Positions 1-4,563 are shown, numbered from the stretch's first letter. The stretch is DNA of 5,250 nucleotides from Candidatus Woesearchaeota archaeon (GCA_030631975.1 DAOVKD010000059.1:1-5250); one strand, 5' to 3'. The notes: generated by a model from the sequence alone, not told the origin. Translations and numbers: made by a program.

Positions 1-632
1 ATAGGGCAAGGAGGAAGCTCTATACGTTAAACTTAACTCCAGGGAAAAGAGTTTATGGTGAGCAGTTATTTAGGCAGAATAATATTGAGTACAGGGAATG
101 GGATGCTTACAGCAGCAAACTGGCAGCGGCAATCTTAAATAAATGCAGGAATATCTTTTTAAGAAAAAGCGATGTCGTTTTATATCTTGGGAGTGCTTCA
201 GGGACAACTGTGAGCCATGTTTCTGATATTATTGGGAGGGATGGTTTTGTTTTTGCTGTTGATGCTGCGCCAAGGGTGATGAAAGACCTGATTTTTAATT
301 GCTGGGCAAGGAAAAACATAGCCGCAATACTTGCGAATGCAAACAATACAAAAGGGCTGGCAGAAAGGGCAAGCATAGTTGATGTTATTTACCAGGATAT
401 TGCCCAGAAAAATCAGGTAGATATATTCATAAAGAATATAAACGCGTTTTTGAAAAAAGATGGCTATGCAATACTTGCGATAAAGGCGAGAAGCATTGAT
501 GTTACAAGATACCCAAAACAGATTTTTAAGGAAGTAAGAGAAAAACTGGAGAAAGAGGTTATAATAATAGACAGCAGGAGCCTAGAGCCGTACCAGAAAG
601 ACCACGAAATGTTTATATGCAAGAATAAATAG
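1..632 (+). CDS. flpA: Fibrillarin-like rRNA/tRNA 2'-O-methyltransferase, 5'-truncated by window edge
   Basis: This is the catalytic subunit of the archaeal box C/D RNP, which methylates ribose 2'-OH groups of rRNA and tRNA at sites chosen by guide RNA, using S-adenosylmethionine. The reading frame is open from base 3, and 209 residues are visible. Archaeal fibrillarins are about 225-230 residues, so roughly 20 N-terminal residues lie outside the window. Visible landmarks, numbered from the first visible residue, are the N-terminal region ending in TPGKRVYGE (12-20), EYREW (29-33), SKLAAAI (38-44), SAM-binding LYLGSASGTT (60-69), AVDAAPR (85-91), YQDIAQ (130-135), KARSIDVT (161-168) and EPYQKDH (195-201). 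Lys39, Asp132 and Lys161 match the family's catalytic Lys-Asp-Lys, and His201 is the likely fourth member. The acidic residue after motif I is Asp87, where Glu is more usual. The partner gene nop5 often lies next to flpA in archaea and would be upstream, out of view. The family assignment is secure. Confidence 0.96.
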   Translation, partial: RARRKLYTLNLTPGKRVYGEQLFRQNNIEYREWDAYSSKLAAAILNKCRNIFLRKSDVVLYLGSASGTTVSHVSDIIGRDGFVFAVDAAPRVMKDLIFNCWARKNIAAILANANNTKGLAERASIVDVIYQDIAQKNQVDIFIKNINAFLKKDGYAILAIKARSIDVTRYPKQIFKEVREKLEKEVIIIDSRSLEPYQKDHEMFICKNK

Positions 633-832
633 AAACAATAATAAAAATTCCAATAAAGTTAAGAAACAGAAGAGTAATTATTTCATAAAAAGTTTAGTTC
701 ATTACTATTAAAAATAATACTCAATAAACAATAATTTAATTAAAAATAGTTTCAATGCCCGAATGAATTAAAATTAGAATATCGAATAAAGACTTGACAA
801 ATAATTGTGAGAGTTTTGCAAAGCAAAAATTA
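633..832. other. AT-rich intergenic gap between flpA and rpe
   Basis: This stretch of about 200 bases has very low GC and no convincing gene, tRNA or strong hairpin. The only pairing noticed is a weak 6-base arm pair, AGTAAT at 675-680 with ATTACT at 703-708, separated by a 22-base loop. A TATA-like box at 768-776 probably serves the downstream epimerase. The frame of the epimerase is open back to a TTG at 794. Confidence 0.6.
768..776 (+). promoter_or_regulatory. Candidate TATA box for the rpe-EamA pair
   Basis: The sequence TTAAAATTA fits an archaeal TATA box. A start of transcription about 26 bases downstream would fall near 798, giving a leader of about 35 bases to the ATG at 833. The surrounding DNA is AT-rich, so chance matches are common. 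No good upstream BRE purine tract is evident. Confidence 0.4.
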
Positions 833-1492
833 ATGAAAATGCCAAAATTAAAAATATCAGCATCCATACTGTCAGCAGACATTGACAGATTAAATGATGA
901 GATGAAAGAAATAGAAGCCTATTCTGATTTATTCCAAGTTGATGTTATGGACAATAAGTTTGTTCCAAATATAACTCCGCAGGCTGAGATTTTGAAAAAA
1001 TTTGATACAAAAGTTCCATTGGACATACATTTAATGGTTCAGGAACCAAGTGAGGAGTATATTAAGAGCTTTATTGATGCAAATCCTAATCTGAAAATAA
1101 ATAATATAACTGTGCACCAGGAGGCTTGCAGTGATTTAGTAAAAATACTTGATTTTATCAGAAGCAATAACATTAAGCCTGCTGTTGCTATAAATCCAAA
1201 AACTCCATTGGATGCTATAAAGGATGTTTTAGACAAGGTAGAGATGGTTGTGGTCATGACTGTGGAGCCTGGTTTTTCTGGACAGAAGTTTATAGAAAGC
1301 GTTTTGGAAAAGGTGAAGGAATTAAGAAAAATTAAACCAGAGATGGACATAGAAGTTGATGGAGGCGTAAATGACAAGACAGCGCCATTGGCTGTAAAAG
1401 CAGGCGCAAATGTTTTGACTGTGAGTTCTTTTATATTCAAGAATCAGGATAAAGTTGGAGCGATAAAAAAAATCCTTAATGCGATAAAATAA
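833..1492 (+). CDS. rpe: Ribulose-phosphate 3-epimerase family protein (divergent active site)
   Basis: This TIM-barrel enzyme family interconverts ribulose-5-phosphate and xylulose-5-phosphate in the non-oxidative pentose phosphate pathway in the cytoplasm. Motifs in the 219-residue product are SASILSAD (9-16), VDVMDNKFVPNIT (36-48), DIHLMV (64-69), VHQEA (94-98), AINPKTP (119-125), MTVEPGFSGQKF (142-153), EVDGGV (174-179) and a C-terminal phosphate loop SSFIF (198-202). The length is normal for the family. Metal-ligand or acid-base equivalents Asp37, His66 and Asp176 are present. The usual first ligand His (H-x-D-V-M-D) is Gln35, the next usual Gly is Asn41, and the usual GSAI phosphate loop reads SSFI. 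ATG 833 was chosen because homologues begin just before the SILSAD strand. ATG 839 is equally possible, and TTG 794 would add 13 residues. No Shine-Dalgarno is apparent. The EamA gene follows after one base, so the two are probably co-transcribed. Related sugar-phosphate epimerase activity is an alternative. Confidence 0.88.
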   Translation: MKMPKLKISASILSADIDRLNDEMKEIEAYSDLFQVDVMDNKFVPNITPQAEILKKFDTKVPLDIHLMVQEPSEEYIKSFIDANPNLKINNITVHQEACSDLVKILDFIRSNNIKPAVAINPKTPLDAIKDVLDKVEMVVVMTVEPGFSGQKFIESVLEKVKELRKIKPEMDIEVDGGVNDKTAPLAVKAGANVLTVSSFIFKNQDKVGAIKKILNAIK

Positions 1493-1493
1493 A

Positions 1494-2354
1494 ATGCTGT
1501 GGGTTCTTTACTCGTTGTTGAGTGCGTTTAGTTGGGCAACAGCAGATGTGTTCACAAAGAAGATTTCCGAAGCTGATGATTACATACTAATGTTAGCTAG
1601 ATTTTTGTATGCTGCTCCTTTTGTTTTATTATTGCTGTTTTTTATAGCTATACCAACATTAGAGAGTGGTTTTTGGCTTGCATTAAGTTTTGCAATTCCA
1701 GTTGAAGTACTAGCATGGGTATTCTATATAAAAGCTATAAGAATTTCTCCCTTGTCTCTTGTTGTGCCTTTTTTGTCTTTGACACCTGTTTTCTTAATTC
1801 TTACAAGTTTTGTCATGTTAGGAGAACTTCCAACTATTATTGGATTTTTTGGAATTTTACTTGTGGTTATTGGCGCTTATATTTTGAATTTTAAAAGTTT
1901 CAGCAAAGGCATTTTAGAGCCTTTTAAATCTATACTTAAGAAAAAGGGATGTGTGTACATGATAATTGTCGCCTTTTTATTCAGCATAACCTCAAATCTG
2001 GGAAAAATTCTGGTTCAGAAATCGTCGCCATTATTTTTTAGTGCGATCTATACGCCTTTAATAGCAATATTATTTTTAATAATAGCTTTTTTTACATCCA
2101 GAAAAAAAATTGTGCAATTAAAATCTGATTTTAGAAATTCATTTTTGATTGGACTATTTTTTGGTTTAATGATGATTTTTCATAATCTTGCTATAAGGCT
2201 GGTTATTGTGCCGTATATGATTTCAATAAAAAGGACAAGCTCAATCTTTTCTGTTTTATACGGCTATTTTTTGTTTAAAGAAAAAAATATTAGGGAAAGG
2301 CTTATTGGAACTTTGATTATGCTGATTGGAGCTGCTTTGATAATTTTGTTCTAA
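1494..2354 (+). CDS. EamA/DMT-superfamily transporter, 10 membrane segments
   Basis: This 286-residue integral membrane protein belongs to the drug/metabolite transporter superfamily, which moves small metabolites across the cytoplasmic membrane. It shows the typical duplicated layout of two five-helix EamA halves. Approximate membrane segments are 2-22, 30-52, 58-78, 84-108, 113-133, 153-172, 178-200, 213-236, 238-262 and 268-286, with a basic linker around 134-152. Each half carries the EamA-type helix pair: SPLSLVVPFLSLTPVF (85-100) with Gly-Glu at 110-111, and ISIKRTSSIFSVLYGYF (243-259) with Lys-Glu at 262-263. The start ATG lies one base after the rpe stop and has no Shine-Dalgarno, so translation is probably coupled to rpe. 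The substrate cannot be read from the sequence. The pairing with a sugar-phosphate epimerase hints at a carbohydrate-related metabolite, but that is a guess. Confidence 0.87.
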   Translation: MLWVLYSLLSAFSWATADVFTKKISEADDYILMLARFLYAAPFVLLLLFFIAIPTLESGFWLALSFAIPVEVLAWVFYIKAIRISPLSLVVPFLSLTPVFLILTSFVMLGELPTIIGFFGILLVVIGAYILNFKSFSKGILEPFKSILKKKGCVYMIIVAFLFSITSNLGKILVQKSSPLFFSAIYTPLIAILFLIIAFFTSRKKIVQLKSDFRNSFLIGLFFGLMMIFHNLAIRLVIVPYMISIKRTSSIFSVLYGYFLFKEKNIRERLIGTLIMLIGAALIILF

Positions 2355-2363
2355 AACAGAATA

Positions 2364-2371
2364 TTTAAATA
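2364..2371 (+). promoter_or_regulatory. TATA box of trpS, positioned for a leaderless mRNA
   Basis: The box TTTAAATA lies in the 40-base gap after the transporter stop. Its centre, near 2368, is about 27 bases upstream of the trpS ATG at 2395. That matches the usual archaeal TATA-to-start distance, so the transcript would begin at or within a few bases of the start codon. There is no Shine-Dalgarno in front of the ATG, which is consistent with a leaderless message. Confidence 0.7.
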
Positions 2372-2394
2372 ATAACAATACTTATGAGTAATAA

Positions 2395-3483
2395 ATGAAA
2401 AAAATAATTGACCCATGGGGTTCTGGGTTGCTTGAGGATTATGAAAAAATTATAAAGGACTTTGGATTAGAAATTTTTGATGTTAAGTTATTTCCAGAAG
2501 CAAACAGGATTATGAGGCGCGGAGTGGTGTTTGCTGGCAGGGATTTAAAGATTATTTCTGACGCTATAAAAAAGAAGAAGAAATATTATGTCTTAAGCGG
2601 AATAATGCCTTCAAATGAAAAAATCCATTTTGGCACGAAGATGGTTGTTGAGAACATTAAATATTTTCAGGAGCATGGCGCTGAGACGTATATTCTGGTT
2701 GCGGATCTGGAAGCCGCTTCCACAAGAGGAGTTACATTAAAAGAGGCAAGAAAAAGGGCTCTTGATTTCCATATTCCTGCTTATGTTGCCCTAGGCTTAG
2801 ATATTAAGAAAACAACATTTTATTTTCAATCAGAGAACAAGGAGGTTATGAATAATGCCTATGAGTTTGCAAAGAAAATTACGCTTAATGAATTTAAGGC
2901 AATATACGGCAGTGCAGACCCCGGAAAGATAATGGCTTCTATAACGCAGGCAGCAGATGTATTATATCCACAATTCAAGGAAAGAATGCCCGGAATTATT
3001 CCTGTTGGCGTTGACCAGGATCCTCATATAAGGTTAACAAGGGATGTTGTCAGGAGAGTAAAGGAAAGAAGGCTCTTTTTGCCGTCTTCTCTTTACCATA
3101 AATATACCCCATCTCTTGACGGGAATATTAAGATGAGCAAATCCAGGCCAGAAAGCTGCATAGAGCTGCCAGAAGATATTAGCCTGGTCAAGAAGAAAAT
3201 CAAAAATGCCTTAAGCGGCGGAAGAGATACTTTGGAAGAGCACAGAAAAAAAGGCGCCATTATAGAGAAAGACATGGTCTTTGAGCTGATGAAGCAGCAT
3301 TTGGTTGAGGATGACAGGGAGCTTAATAAAATTTATAATGATTATAAGTCCGGAAAAATGACTTCCGGGGAGCTAAAAGAGCTTGCCTGCATTAAAATGG
3401 AAAAATTTATGAATAATTTTGTTAAGGGTGTTGAGAAAGCGAGGAAGCAGATAGGAAGATTAAAATTCGTTAAGTTTAAATAA
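2395..3483 (+). CDS. trpS: Tryptophanyl-tRNA synthetase, archaeal/eukaryal type
   Basis: This class I aminoacyl-tRNA synthetase charges tRNA-Trp with tryptophan in the cytoplasm. The complete protein is 362 residues. Landmarks are an N-terminal DPWGSG (6-11) and MRRGVVFAGRD (40-50), the HIGH-type signature within SGIMPSNEKIHFGTKM (68-83), ADLEAASTRG (103-112), PVGVDQDPHIRLTRD (203-217), KMSKS (246-250), SGGRDTLEEHRKKG (274-287) and a helical C-terminal end. The DQDP-RLTRD and SGGRDT-EEHR blocks distinguish TrpRS from TyrRS. The DPWG start and ADLEA block resemble the haloarchaeal/methanogen subtype as I recall it. The HIGH motif reads His78-Phe-Gly-Thr81, so the second His is Thr. The start is set by the leaderless promoter and the conserved N-terminus. 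A second TATA box overlaps its 3' end and probably serves the next gene. Confidence 0.95.
   Translation: MKKIIDPWGSGLLEDYEKIIKDFGLEIFDVKLFPEANRIMRRGVVFAGRDLKIISDAIKKKKKYYVLSGIMPSNEKIHFGTKMVVENIKYFQEHGAETYILVADLEAASTRGVTLKEARKRALDFHIPAYVALGLDIKKTTFYFQSENKEVMNNAYEFAKKITLNEFKAIYGSADPGKIMASITQAADVLYPQFKERMPGIIPVGVDQDPHIRLTRDVVRRVKERRLFLPSSLYHKYTPSLDGNIKMSKSRPESCIELPEDISLVKKKIKNALSGGRDTLEEHRKKGAIIEKDMVFELMKQHLVEDDRELNKIYNDYKSGKMTSGELKELACIKMEKFMNNFVKGVEKARKQIGRLKFVKFK
3475..3482 (+). promoter_or_regulatory. TATA box overlapping the trpS stop codon
   Basis: TTTAAATA spans the last trpS codons and two bases of its TAA stop (3481-3483). A start about 26 bases downstream, near 3505, would give the small membrane-protein gene a leader of about 15 bases that just includes its Shine-Dalgarno. 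The gene could also be read through from trpS. Confidence 0.55.
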
Positions 3484-3507
3484 ATCAAAGTAAAAAGAAT
3501 AATAAAA

Positions 3508-3513
3508 GAGGTG
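3508..3513 (+). promoter_or_regulatory. Shine-Dalgarno that fixes the start of the 71-residue gene
   Basis: GAGGTG matches the archaeal 16S 3' end and ends six bases before ATG 3520. An in-frame GTG at 3511 lies inside this site and is therefore not the start. Confidence 0.8.
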
Positions 3514-3519
3514 GATGGT

Positions 3520-3735
3520 ATGGTACTAAGCAATGTTGCTCCATTAAAAGGCGGTTATATGATTACAAGCATAGTTGGCTTTCTTATTTCTGCAGTCTAT
3601 GTTTTTCCAAGAAGCTATACATGGGGCTTGACTTTTATTATCTTTTTTACCCTCATGTTTGTGGCTTCAATGATATCAATGACTTATGGGCCTGATGAGG
3701 CTATGTATCATGTTGGGCATAGAAAGGGCAAATAA
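3520..3735 (+). CDS. Small two-helix membrane protein, function unknown
   Basis: I do not recognise the family of this 71-residue protein. It has a short N-terminus, MVLSNVAPLKGG, then two hydrophobic segments at about 13-30 and 34-57, separated by a tight turn with Pro-Arg. The C-terminal tail is short and polar and contains YGPDEAMYHVGHRKGK. No signal cleavage site is seen, so it probably sits as a helical hairpin in the cytoplasmic membrane. The clear Shine-Dalgarno and its own TATA box show it is a real gene even though it is short. It lies 36 bases after trpS on the same strand, and no functional link to trpS is visible. The His residues in the tail are not part of a recognised metal site. 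Confidence 0.75.
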   Translation: MVLSNVAPLKGGYMITSIVGFLISAVYVFPRSYTWGLTFIIFFTLMFVASMISMTYGPDEAMYHVGHRKGK

Positions 3736-3750
3736 AAGTAATTAAAACAA

Positions 3751-3849
3751 CAAAATTCCACTTATCTGGGATAAGTGGTTTAAGCATAACAATTACATTG
3801 CATGGAATTTTGTGTGCTCAAAAACAACCCATCAATAAGTGGAATTTTG
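3751..3849. repeat. 15-base perfect inverted repeat
   Basis: CAAAATTCCACTTAT at 3751-3765 is the exact reverse complement of 3835-3849, with 69 bases between the arms. A further nested inverted pair, TGCTCAAAA at 3815-3823 and TTTTGAGCA at 3845-3853, overlaps the right arm, so only one of the two pairings can form at a time. Confidence 0.85.
3758..3778. repeat. 21-base stem-loop A
   Basis: This is a perfect 9-base-pair stem, CCACTTATC at 3758-3766 and GATAAGTGG at 3770-3778, with a 3-base loop TGG. It overlaps the left arm of the 15-base inverted repeat and therefore competes with it. The same design, with partly different bases, recurs at 4241-4261. It may be a terminator, a protein-binding palindrome or an element end; the sequence does not decide. 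Confidence 0.8.
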
Positions 3850-3861
3850 AGCATCAAAAAC
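3803..3861. repeat. Direct repeat, about 36-37-base period (left flank)
   Basis: TGGAATTTTG at 3803-3812 recurs at 3840-3849, and TCAAAAAC at 3818-3825 recurs at 3854-3861. Together they form two copies of a roughly 22-base unit. The spacer inside the unit is five bases (TGTGC) in the first copy and four (AGCA) in the second. Confidence 0.75.
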
Positions 3862-3916
3862 CACTGAATGTATCACTTCCAATAACATGCCACCTATCTC
3901 TAATGGGTGGTTTTTG
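3855..3916. terminator. Candidate bidirectional terminator hairpin
   Basis: CAAAAACCAC at 3855-3864 is perfectly complementary in inverse order to GTGGTTTTTG at 3907-3916. A smaller inner hairpin, CCACC 3890-3894 with GGTGG 3906-3910, is an alternative. Read on either strand, the 3' arm is a GC-containing foot running into five T, and the site lies between convergent genes. Archaeal termination relies mainly on T-tracts, so the terminator role is inference. Confidence 0.5.
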
Positions 3917-3934
3917 ACAAAATAAAAGGAAAAA

Positions 3935-4066
3935 TTATCTTAATTTTTCTTCTATTCTTCTTAATGTTTCTTTAATTCTATCAAGCCTTTCTAAGATTTC
4001 CTCATGCGGTGGCTTTTCATAACCATAACGCTCATGAGGAGGTATTTCGTGCGGCGGTCTTGGCAT
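3935..4066 (-). CDS. 43-residue Pro-Pro-His / coiled-coil microprotein
   Basis: I do not recognise a named family. The peptide has three PPHE motifs in its first half, at residues 4-7, 9-12 and 19-22, separated by short spacers including RYGYEK. The rest is an amphipathic helix whose Ile24, Leu28, Ile31, Leu35, Ile38 and Leu42 follow 4-3-4-3-4 spacing, a textbook heptad coil. There is no membrane segment or signal peptide, so it is probably cytoplasmic and oligomeric. A perfect 8-base Shine-Dalgarno just upstream of ATG 4066 fixes this start. The frame stays open upstream to an ATG at 4120 (61 residues) with GGAGG 12 bases before it; that extension would be encoded by the inverted-repeat arm and is less likely. 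KPPHE plus the LDRI coil reappears at the C-terminus of the winged-helix protein at 4619-4996. Histidines spaced by prolines could bind metal, which is inference. Confidence 0.8.
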   Translation of the reverse strand: MPRPPHEIPPHERYGYEKPPHEEILERLDRIKETLRRIEEKLR

Positions 4067-4070
4067 TTTT

Positions 4071-4078
4071 TCACCTCC
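4071..4078 (-). promoter_or_regulatory. Perfect Shine-Dalgarno GGAGGTGA for the microprotein
   Basis: On the - strand the site reads GGAGGTGA, with four A before ATG 4066. It is the best ribosome-binding site in the window and decides the 43-residue start over the 61-residue alternative. Confidence 0.88.
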
Positions 4079-4090
4079 ATAATTATTTGT

Positions 4091-4168
4091 CAAAAACCAC
4101 CAATCGGAGATGGGTAGCATGTAGGGCTTAAGCCTCCAAAGCCATCCCGTTTGTGTTGGTGGTTTTTG
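4091..4168. repeat. Long hairpin with 13-base perfect arms
   Basis: CAAAAACCACCAA at 4091-4103 pairs perfectly with TTGGTGGTTTTTG at 4156-4168. The 52-base interior holds the 10-base palindrome GGCTTAAGCC (4125-4134). The left arm also belongs to the 37-base inverted repeat, so the two structures exclude one another. On the - strand the hairpin ends in GTGGTTTTTG just upstream of the microprotein's ribosome-binding site, where it could act as a terminator or attenuator. Confidence 0.8.
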
Positions 4169-4188
4169 TCGAAAGGCTTTCTCCTTTC

Positions 4189-4242
4189 TTCCAGATTAGT
4201 TTTCCCTTAGCTGGAAAATAATCTTTCCAGATTAGTCCTCCC
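4189..4242. repeat. Direct repeat, 36-base period (right flank)
   Basis: The 18-base unit at 4189-4206, beginning TTCCAGATTAGT, recurs at 4225-4242 with 16 of 18 bases identical. The first 12 bases are perfect. The copies are exactly 36 bases apart, close to the 36-37 period seen on the other side of the microprotein gene with an unrelated unit. Confidence 0.8.
4211..4230. repeat. 7-base-pair hairpin within the direct repeat
   Basis: CTGGAAA at 4211-4217 pairs with TTTCCAG at 4224-4230 across a 6-base loop. The left arm can instead pair with the earlier TTCCAG at 4189-4194, because that word is part of the direct repeat. Confidence 0.65.
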
Positions 4243-4261
4243 ACCAGTCAGAGACTAGTGG
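4241..4261. repeat. 21-base stem-loop B, counterpart of 3758-3778
   Basis: Arms CCAC/GTGG and AGTC/GACT, a 3-base loop AGA and one C-A mismatch (4245 with 4257) give the same 9+3+9 design as stem-loop A. Two stem positions differ from A by compensatory changes (T-A to A-T, and A-T to G-C). The hairpin contains the TAG stop of the membrane gene, and the single mismatch falls on the T of that stop codon, a position that cannot change freely. Confidence 0.7.
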
Positions 4262-4488
4262 AATGATAATCTTTCAATTTGTACCATATAACCTATAGTT
4301 AAGGTGCCCATCCAGACTGGCGCGCTTGATGGGAGTACAACATTTATTGGAATTCCAAAAAATTTCAATGTTAATGCAAAAGTAATTGTAAATAAGCCTG
4401 AAAAAATAAAGCTGATAAAAAGAAATTTTATTTTATTTTCATTCTTTATCGGCAATGCATGCGGCGGTATGTGTGCGTGTGGCGGCAT
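4255..4488 (-). CDS. 77-residue membrane protein with Pro-Pro-His N-terminus
   Basis: I do not recognise the family. The N-terminus MPPHAHIPPHALP carries two PPHA motifs (2-5 and 8-11) plus His6, then a basic stretch (KNENKIK). Two hydrophobic segments follow, at about 20-44 and 47-70, and a short tail QIERLSFH ends the protein. It is probably a two-helix protein of the cytoplasmic membrane with the His-Pro segment exposed on one side. ATG 4488 is supported by GGAG at 4496-4499, seven bases upstream. A TATA box at 4546-4553 read on the - strand would give a leader of about 35 bases. It is transcribed divergently from the winged-helix regulator, a common layout for a regulator and its target. 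The PPH motif links it to the microprotein and the regulator. Its stop lies inside stem-loop B. A role as sensor or anchor is a guess. Confidence 0.75.
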   Translation of the reverse strand: MPPHAHIPPHALPIKNENKIKFLFISFIFSGLFTITFALTLKFFGIPINVVLPSSAPVWMGTLTIGYMVQIERLSFH

Positions 4489-4545
4489 TTTTTGTCTCCA
4501 AGAAACTTCTTTCGAGTTCCTTATGATAATGGAAAGTATAGCAAG

Positions 4546-4553
4546 TATATAAA
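4546..4553 (-). promoter_or_regulatory. TATA box for the 77-residue membrane gene
   Basis: On the - strand the site reads TTTATATA. A start about 26 bases downstream, near 4524, gives a leader of about 35 bases that includes the GGAG ribosome-binding site. Confidence 0.55.
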
Positions 4554-4563
4554 TATTTCGGTT

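Larger units (their letters stand above)
3736..3934. other. Repeat-rich convergent intergenic region
   Basis: About 200 bases separate the + strand membrane gene from the - strand 43-residue gene. No gene is seen. The space is filled with short direct and inverted repeats built around CAAAAACC, GGAATTTTG and CCAC/GTGG words, described in separate entries. Because the flanking genes converge here, at least part of the block may end transcription in both directions. Hairpin arms ending in GTGGTTTTTG occur for both strands. Confidence 0.7.
3885..4122. repeat. 37-base imperfect inverted repeat bracketing the 43-residue gene
   Basis: The left arm 3885-3921 and right arm 4086-4122 are inverted copies of the same length. 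They match at 32 of 37 positions, including a perfect 16-base inner block (GGTGGTTTTTGACAAA at 3906-3921 and its complement at 4086-4101). In RNA from either strand, two of the five mismatches become G-U pairs. The arms lie 13 bases beyond the gene's stop and 19 bases upstream of its start. No target-site duplication is visible outside the arms. The pair could be the ends of a small mobile unit, or an RNA stem that joins the 5' and 3' ends of the message. Confidence 0.85.
4067..4254. other. 188-base structured spacer between the two - strand genes
   Basis: No gene and no good - strand TATA box is seen here, so the 43-residue gene is probably co-transcribed with the membrane gene upstream, or it uses an unrecognised promoter. 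In a - strand transcript the region would contain, in order, stem-loop B (4241-4261), a 7-base-pair hairpin (4211-4230), a 6-base-pair hairpin (GAAAGG 4171-4176 with CCTTTC 4183-4188) and the long 4091-4168 structure containing the palindrome GGCTTAAGCC (4125-4134). It could be an attenuator or structured leader, a small RNA, or remnants of an inserted element. Confidence 0.6.

Noticed and set aside
107..376. Antisense hydrophobic frame within fibrillarin
   Set aside because: It is a shadow of the conserved fibrillarin frame, with no ribosome-binding site or homology.
1039..1440. Antisense open frame within the epimerase gene
   Set aside because: The + strand frame encodes a clear epimerase with family motifs; the opposite frame has no recognisable domain or start signals.
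2384..2398. Four-codon upstream ORF overlapping the trpS start
   Set aside because: ATG 2384 to TGA 2398 overlaps the trpS ATG, but the TATA box at 2364-2371 puts the transcript start downstream of 2384, so it would not be transcribed.
4067..4120. Longer 61-residue form of the microprotein from ATG 4120
   Set aside because: The GGAG-rich site before it is 12 bases away, while ATG 4066 has a perfect 8-base Shine-Dalgarno, and the extra residues are encoded by the repeat arm. Kept only as a minor alternative.
3855..4168. Integron gene cassette with attC sites around the microprotein
   Set aside because: The size and single-gene layout fit, but the arms lack the attC core pattern (RYYYAAC with GTTRRRY) and no integrase is in view.
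3751..4261. CRISPR array
   Set aside because: Repeats have about 36-base periods but only two copies each, the units differ on the two sides, and there is no run of uniform repeats with unique spacers or cas genes.
4307..4333. CCCATC/GATGGG hairpin inside the membrane gene
   Set aside because: Six-base arms with a 15-base loop inside coding sequence; not linked to the other repeats and likely due to chance.
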